From JAIVGV01 sp035295985 (GTDB taxonomy: Bacteria; Acidobacteriota; Blastocatellia; Pyrinomonadales; Pyrinomonadaceae): a stretch of DNA of 8,493 nt. The stretch's first letter is position 1. Every line of letters begins with the position of its first letter. The notes beneath the pieces are model-generated. The model was not told where the DNA came from, ran no database searches, and was given only the letters and a program-made list of their open reading frames with translations. This document shows positions 5,677-8,493 of the stretch, one piece after another. The stretch covers positions 1 through 8,493 of the forward strand of contig DATHBT010000290.1 of NCBI GenBank assembly GCA_035295985.1, read 5' to 3'. Position numbers and translations under genes: made by a program.

Positions 5677-6540
5677 CTACAGATAGACCTTGTCGTAATC
5701 GCCGAACGGGACGCCGCCGACCCTCTCGTAGAAGTTCAGCGCCGCGGAGTTGCGGGCAGCCACGAAGCCGCAGAAGGCCGGCGCCCTGTCGAGGAGGGCG
5801 CGGCTCATCGCCGCCCAGCAGCGCCGCCCGTAGCCTTTGAGCCGGTGCGCGGGGCTGACCCACACGCCCTCGATGTAGGACGCCTGCGGCGTCTCGGCGA
5901 CCACGTCGGCCTTGAAGATCAGCTCTCCGTCCTCGATCAAGGCCCACACCTTCCCCCGCTCGACGCGCAGCGCGCACCTGCGCCGAAACCCTTCGGCGTC
6001 TTCGGCCAGCGGGTTGACGCCCGACTCCTCGAAGACCATCCGGGCGTGGGCCTCGACGATCTGATCCAGGTCTTCCGGGGCGGCCCGCCGCAGCCCCACC
6101 CCGCCGCAGTCCGCGCCGGCCGTTTGCGAGAACTCGTAGAAGAACTCGCGGCAGAACATGCGAGGCGCACGCCCGCCGACGGCGTAGCAGTCCCAGAACG
6201 ACTCGATGTCGTGCGCCTCGCCGACGATCATCCTGACGGACGGGCAGGCGCGCGCGCGCGCGGCGAAGGCCGAGAGAGCGGCGGGCGTGCGCGCCTCGAA
6301 CATGGTGGCGCGGCCGACGAGGGCCAGCCCTTCGAGCCGCCCGCCACGGCCGCGGCAGGCGTAGAAGCTGCCCGCTGGCGCGGGGACGACCGGCCCGTGC
6401 TGGCGCAGCAGGCCGGCCATCACCACCGTGTGCAGTGGCCGCTCGCCGAGGAAGGCGAGCGCTTCGTCTCTGTCTGTGTCTGCGAGAGCCTCGGCCCGCG
6501 GCGGCCCGTCTGTGATTGCTGCTGTGAGGGTTGCTGCCAT
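5677..6540 (-). CDS. DUF4081-type GNAT family N-acetyltransferase
   Basis: The 287-aa protein has an N-terminal DUF4081-like half (about 15-140, with LGERPLHTVVMAGLLRQHG at 31-49 and a GSFYACR/GLALVGRATM block). A C-terminal GNAT domain (about 148-287) follows. The acetyl-CoA pyrophosphate-loop motif RxxGxG is seen as RLKGYG (233-238), after the YIEGVWVSP strand. NSAALNFYERVGG (264-276) and the terminal DYDKVYL are typical of the family. It should transfer acetyl from acetyl-CoA to an unknown amine. ATG 6540 was chosen because conservation-like sequence begins shortly after it. The frame stays open to 6726, but that extension would cross the promoter-like element at 6675-6689 and lacks domain character. 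The Shine-Dalgarno is weak (GGAAAA). It is the second - strand gene with the sigma54-like element, so co-regulation with the GGDEF-EAL gene is possible. The substrate is not predictable. Confidence 0.85.
   Translation of the reverse strand: MAATLTAAITDGPPRAEALADTDRDEALAFLGERPLHTVVMAGLLRQHGPVVPAPAGSFYACRGRGGRLEGLALVGRATMFEARTPAALSAFAARARACPSVRMIVGEAHDIESFWDCYAVGGRAPRMFCREFFYEFSQTAGADCGGVGLRRAAPEDLDQIVEAHARMVFEESGVNPLAEDAEGFRRRCALRVERGKVWALIEDGELIFKADVVAETPQASYIEGVWVSPAHRLKGYGRRCWAAMSRALLDRAPAFCGFVAARNSAALNFYERVGGVPFGDYDKVYL
6249..6262. repeat. (CG)7 dinucleotide run inside the acetyltransferase gene
   Basis: Fourteen bases of alternating CG encode part of the AARARA stretch of the DUF4081 half. 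A run of this type can slip during replication or adopt Z-form DNA. No frameshift is present in this copy. Confidence 0.8.
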
Positions 6541-6643
6541 GAGTTTTCCAGTGGCTCCGACCCCGTCGCTTCTGCACGACCGGGCCGTGTCGTCGGCAAA
6601 GACCGGCACGGCGTAAGGCTGCGCGGTCTCCGGCAAAGGTAGC

Positions 6644-6662
6644 GCCCGATCAGGGATCGGGC
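6644..6662. repeat. 8-bp perfect inverted repeat in the acetyltransferase leader region
   Basis: GCCCGATC (6644-6651) and GATCGGGC (6655-6662) flank a 3-base centre. It overlaps the predicted start (~6663) of the sigma54-like promoter, so it could be an operator or a hairpin at the very 5' end of the mRNA. There is no T run, so it is not a terminator. Confidence 0.45.
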
Positions 6663-6674
6663 CGCGAACCAATG

Positions 6675-6689
6675 GCGAGCGGCGTGCCA
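6675..6689 (-). promoter_or_regulatory. sigma54 (RpoN)-like promoter upstream of the acetyltransferase gene
   Basis: On the - strand the site reads TGGCACG-CCGC-TCGC, with GG and GC correctly spaced and the same 10/11 match as the copy at 5475-5489. Over 17 bp (6673-6689 against 5473-5489) the two differ at one base only. The predicted start near 6663 gives a ~120-nt leader to ATG 6540. This supports the shorter start for the acetyltransferase. Confidence 0.5.
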
Positions 6690-6763
6690 CAGGAATGAGG
6701 TGCGGCGAGTGAGCCGGGAACGCCAAGCTTTCCGGCTGTCCCGGCGATCAGCGTGGGGGGATA

Positions 6764-6786
6764 GAGTCAGGCCGACCGACTGACTC
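6764..6786. promoter_or_regulatory. GAGTCAG-N9-CTGACTC inverted repeat upstream of the acetyltransferase promoter
   Basis: Seven-base arms GAGTCAG (6764-6770) and CTGACTC (6780-6786) contain the same GTCAG/CTGAC half-sites as the pair at 5565-5615. On the - strand GTCAGTCGGTC (6784-6774) matches GTCAGTCTGAC at 9/11. It lies at about -101 to -123 from the predicted start at 6663. It is also downstream of the response regulator stop, so it could be a weak hairpin for that transcript, but no T run follows. Otherwise the 6541-6879 gene-free stretch shows nothing more that I can name. Confidence 0.4.
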
Positions 6787-6879
6787 AGCCAACATCGGTC
6801 AGCGCCGCGGTCATTATGAAATACGCTTCCTGTGAGTTCGAGGCGAAAGCCGGACTCCGATTTACGAGGCGCTGATCCT

Positions 6880-7527
6880 TCAGGACTCTTCGGCGGGGCG
6901 GGTGCGGTCGAGGACGTGGCGGGCGATCTCGACGCGGTTGGCGAAGTCCTTCTTCGCGAGGATGCGGCTGATGTGGTTCTCGACGGTGCGGACGCTGACA
7001 TTGAACTCTGCCGCGATCTCCTTGTTCGACAGCCCGCGCGCCACGGCCGCGGCCACGCGCTCCTCGGCCTCCGTCAGCGCCTCGTCGTGGAAGTCTTCGC
7101 GCGCCGGCTCTGTTTGCGACGAGCCGACGAGCCGCGCGATCTCGGCGTGCGTGCGCCGGACGCGGTCGAGGATGTTGCGTATGACGGCGACCAGCTCGTC
7201 CGGCTCGAAGGGCTTGACGAGGTAGGCGTCAACGCCCGAGCGGAAGCCCTCGATGCGGTCGGCCGTCTCGTCCTTCGCCGTGAGGAAGACGACGGGCGTG
7301 AGCGCCGTGCGCGGGCTGGCGCGGAGCTGGCGCGCGAGCTGGTAGCCGTCCATGCCGGGCATCCGTATGTCGCTGACGACGAGATCGGGCACGCCCTCGG
7401 CGACGCGCACCAAGGCCTCCGCGCCGCTGCGCGCCGTCATCACGTCGAAACCCTCGGCGCGCAGGCAGGCGGCCACAGCGCGCAGCAGGTTCGGCTCGTC
7501 GTCAACCACGAGTAACCGGCTCGACAT
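6880..7527 (-). CDS. response regulator, REC + LuxR/NarL-type HTH
   Basis: The 215-aa protein is a DNA-binding output regulator phosphorylated by a histidine kinase, almost certainly the overlapping upstream gene. The receiver (residues 3-120) has the acidic pocket D9/D10, phospho-acceptor D53 (VVSDIRMPGMDG), T83 and K105 (LVKPFEP), all intact. A linker (121-148) leads to the LuxR HTH (about 149-208), with LTEAEERVAAAVARGLSNKE followed by IAAEFNVSVRTVENHISRIL. ATG 7527 was chosen because the receiver starts right there (MSSRLLVVDDE) and GGAGG sits 6 nt upstream. The longer open frame to 7794 is out-of-frame kinase sequence. It overlaps the kinase gene by 26 nt, implying translational coupling. 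Its targets are unknown; the two GTCAG-flanked genes next to it are possible but untested. Confidence 0.95.
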   Translation of the reverse strand: MSSRLLVVDDEPNLLRAVAACLRAEGFDVMTARSGAEALVRVAEGVPDLVVSDIRMPGMDGYQLARQLRASPRTALTPVVFLTAKDETADRIEGFRSGVDAYLVKPFEPDELVAVIRNILDRVRRTHAEIARLVGSSQTEPAREDFHDEALTEAEERVAAAVARGLSNKEIAAEFNVSVRTVENHISRILAKKDFANRVEIARHVLDRTRPAEES

Positions 7528-8493
7528 CCTTCGCCTCCTCAACCTCCCGTGCGCCCGGCTGCCACGCGGGCAGTTGCACGGTGAACACCGCCCCGCCCTC
7601 TTTGCCCGGCGGCGGGCTTTGCGCGTGGATCGTCCCGCCGAGTTGATGGACGATACTGCGCGCCAGATACAGTCCGAGTCCGACGCCCGGCGCTTCCCCG
7701 CCCTCCGGCGCCACATCCGATCCACCGCCCGCGTCCGCGGCAGTCGCCGCAGGGCGGCCCCTGAAAAACTTCTCGAAGACGAGCGGCAAATCATCCCGCC
7801 GGATGCCGCAGCCCGTGTCCTCGACCGCGATCTCGACCGCGCCCGGCTCGCCCGACGCGCCGGCCCGGATCGTCACGCGCCCGCCCGCGGGCGTGTACTT
7901 GATCGCGTTCTCGGCGAGGCTGCACACCACGCGCCGCAGCGCGCCCGCGTCGCTCAACACGTGCGGGACGCCTTCGCCCGCCCCGGCCGCGAGAGCGACG
8001 CCGCGCACCTCCGCGGCGCGCGCGGCGACGCGCACGCACGCGCCCACCACCTCGACGGGATCGACGCGTGACAGCGCGACGCGGTACGCGCCCGACTCGA
8101 TGCGCGAGAGGTCGAGCAGATTCAGGACGAGATCGATCTGGCGGTCGCACTCGGCCGCGATGGTCTCCAGGTACTCGCCGCGCTCCTCGTCTGTGAGCCG
8201 CCCGCGCTGCAACACGCGCGTCAGCGTCTTGATCGTCGTCAGAGGTGTGCGCAGCTCGTGCGAGACGCTTGAGACGAACTCGGATTTCAACCTGTCCAGT
8301 TCCTTGAGCCGCTCCTCGCGCTCGGCGATCTGCCCGGCCATCAGGTTGAACGACTGGCCGAGTTCGCCGATCTCGCCGCCGCCTCGCGCCGGGGCGCGCG
8401 CCGTGAGATCGCCCGCGCCGAGGCGGCGGGCCGTCTCGCGCAGGCGCAGGAGCGGGCGCGCGAGCGTGCGGCCGACGAAGAGCGCCGCCGCCA
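7502..8493 (-). CDS. sensor histidine kinase HAMP-HisKA-HATPase (N-terminal part outside window)
   Basis: The frame is open to the window edge; ATG 8341 is internal. The ~50 codons upstream of it read as a HAMP domain (ARPLLRLRETARRLGAGDLT, then GEIGELGQSFNLM). Membrane and sensor regions must lie beyond 8493. The HisKA box SHELRTPLTTIK holds the phospho-acceptor histidine (codon 8260-8258). The ATPase domain shows the N box ENAIKYTP (N at 7909-7907), G1 DTGCGI, F box FEKFFRG and G2 GVGLGLYLA. All catalytic boxes are intact. Between the F and G2 boxes, the ATP-lid region, is an unusually long low-complexity Ala/Gly/Asp/Glu insert of about 23 residues (7688-7756). The C-terminal tail after AVFTVQLP is a short acidic extension whose coding sequence houses the regulator's Shine-Dalgarno and start. 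The stimulus is unknown, because the sensor domain is not visible. Confidence 0.95.
   Translation of the reverse strand, partial: AAALFVGRTLARPLLRLRETARRLGAGDLTARAPARGGGEIGELGQSFNLMAGQIAEREERLKELDRLKSEFVSSVSHELRTPLTTIKTLTRVLQRGRLTDEERGEYLETIAAECDRQIDLVLNLLDLSRIESGAYRVALSRVDPVEVVGACVRVAARAAEVRGVALAAGAGEGVPHVLSDAGALRRVVCSLAENAIKYTPAGGRVTIRAGASGEPGAVEIAVEDTGCGIRRDDLPLVFEKFFRGRPAATAADAGGGSDVAPEGGEAPGVGLGLYLARSIVHQLGGTIHAQSPPPGKEGGAVFTVQLPAWQPGAREVEEAKDVEPVTRG
7534..7538 (-). promoter_or_regulatory. Shine-Dalgarno of the response regulator, inside the kinase gene
   Basis: On the - strand GAGGAGG precedes ATG 7527 by 6 nt, measured from the GGAGG core. It lies within the last codons of the kinase and confirms the start. 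Confidence 0.85.

Noticed and set aside
5632..6482. 13-bp direct repeat CTGTCTGTGTCTG at 5632-5644 and 6470-6482, flanking most of the acetyltransferase gene
   Set aside because: The sequence is simple (CTGT/GTCT-like) and one copy lies inside codons. There is no transposase and no target-site structure, so it is probably chance low complexity.
6541..6726. Longer N-terminus for the acetyltransferase (start at 6726)
   Set aside because: The extra 62 residues lack domain character and would require transcription from upstream of the sigma54-like element and its predicted start.
7791..8150. Arg-rich - strand open frame within the kinase gene
   Set aside because: Out of frame with the HATPase motifs, which are continuous in the kinase frame; the composition is typical of a GC-rich shadow.

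Overview
The window is GC-rich throughout, and its coding regions use G/C-ending codons. It is dense bacterial chromosome with no mobile-element genes, rRNA, tRNA or CRISPR array visible. An Acidobacteriota source (Blastocatellia/Pyrinomonadales-like) would fit the DUF4081-type acetyltransferase, the AMMECR1 fusion and the style of the membrane GGDEF/EAL protein. This is inference from family resemblance, not a demonstrated identification.

Left part, + strand. The 3' part of a LigB/MEMO-like plus AMMECR1 fusion gene (to 836) is followed, with the Shine-Dalgarno abutting its stop codon, by a 67-aa hydrophilic protein of unknown function (849-1052). Next comes a 429-bp gene-free stretch (1053-1481). 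A three-TM membrane protein with a probable PH-like domain (1482-2060) and a type I isopentenyl-diphosphate isomerase (idi, 2112-2756) then probably form an operon. The gene-free stretch is not empty: on the - strand it carries a near-consensus sigma70-type promoter with a palindrome in its spacer, a roughly 60-nt RNA with a UUUCCUCC (anti-Shine-Dalgarno) segment, and a textbook Rho-independent terminator. This is the best candidate in the window for an undescribed element.

Right part, - strand. A membrane-bound PAS-GGDEF-EAL c-di-GMP protein (2862-5381) converges on idi. Upstream of it lies a DUF4081-GNAT acetyltransferase (5677-6540). Beyond that is a two-component pair transcribed toward it: a HAMP-HisKA-HATPase kinase (truncated by the window edge at 8493) whose 3' end overlaps a REC-LuxR response regulator (6880-7527).

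The upstream regions of the GGDEF-EAL gene and the acetyltransferase gene share a 17-bp element (16/17 identical, same orientation). It reads TGGCACG-N4-TCGC on the coding strand, which is close to the sigma54 (RpoN) -24/-12 consensus with correct spacing. Each is preceded, at about -100 to -150 from the predicted start site, by GTCAG/CTGAC palindromes placed where enhancer-binding-protein sites normally lie. If real, this would put c-di-GMP turnover and the acetyltransferase under one regulator. All promoter and RNA calls are sequence-based predictions only.
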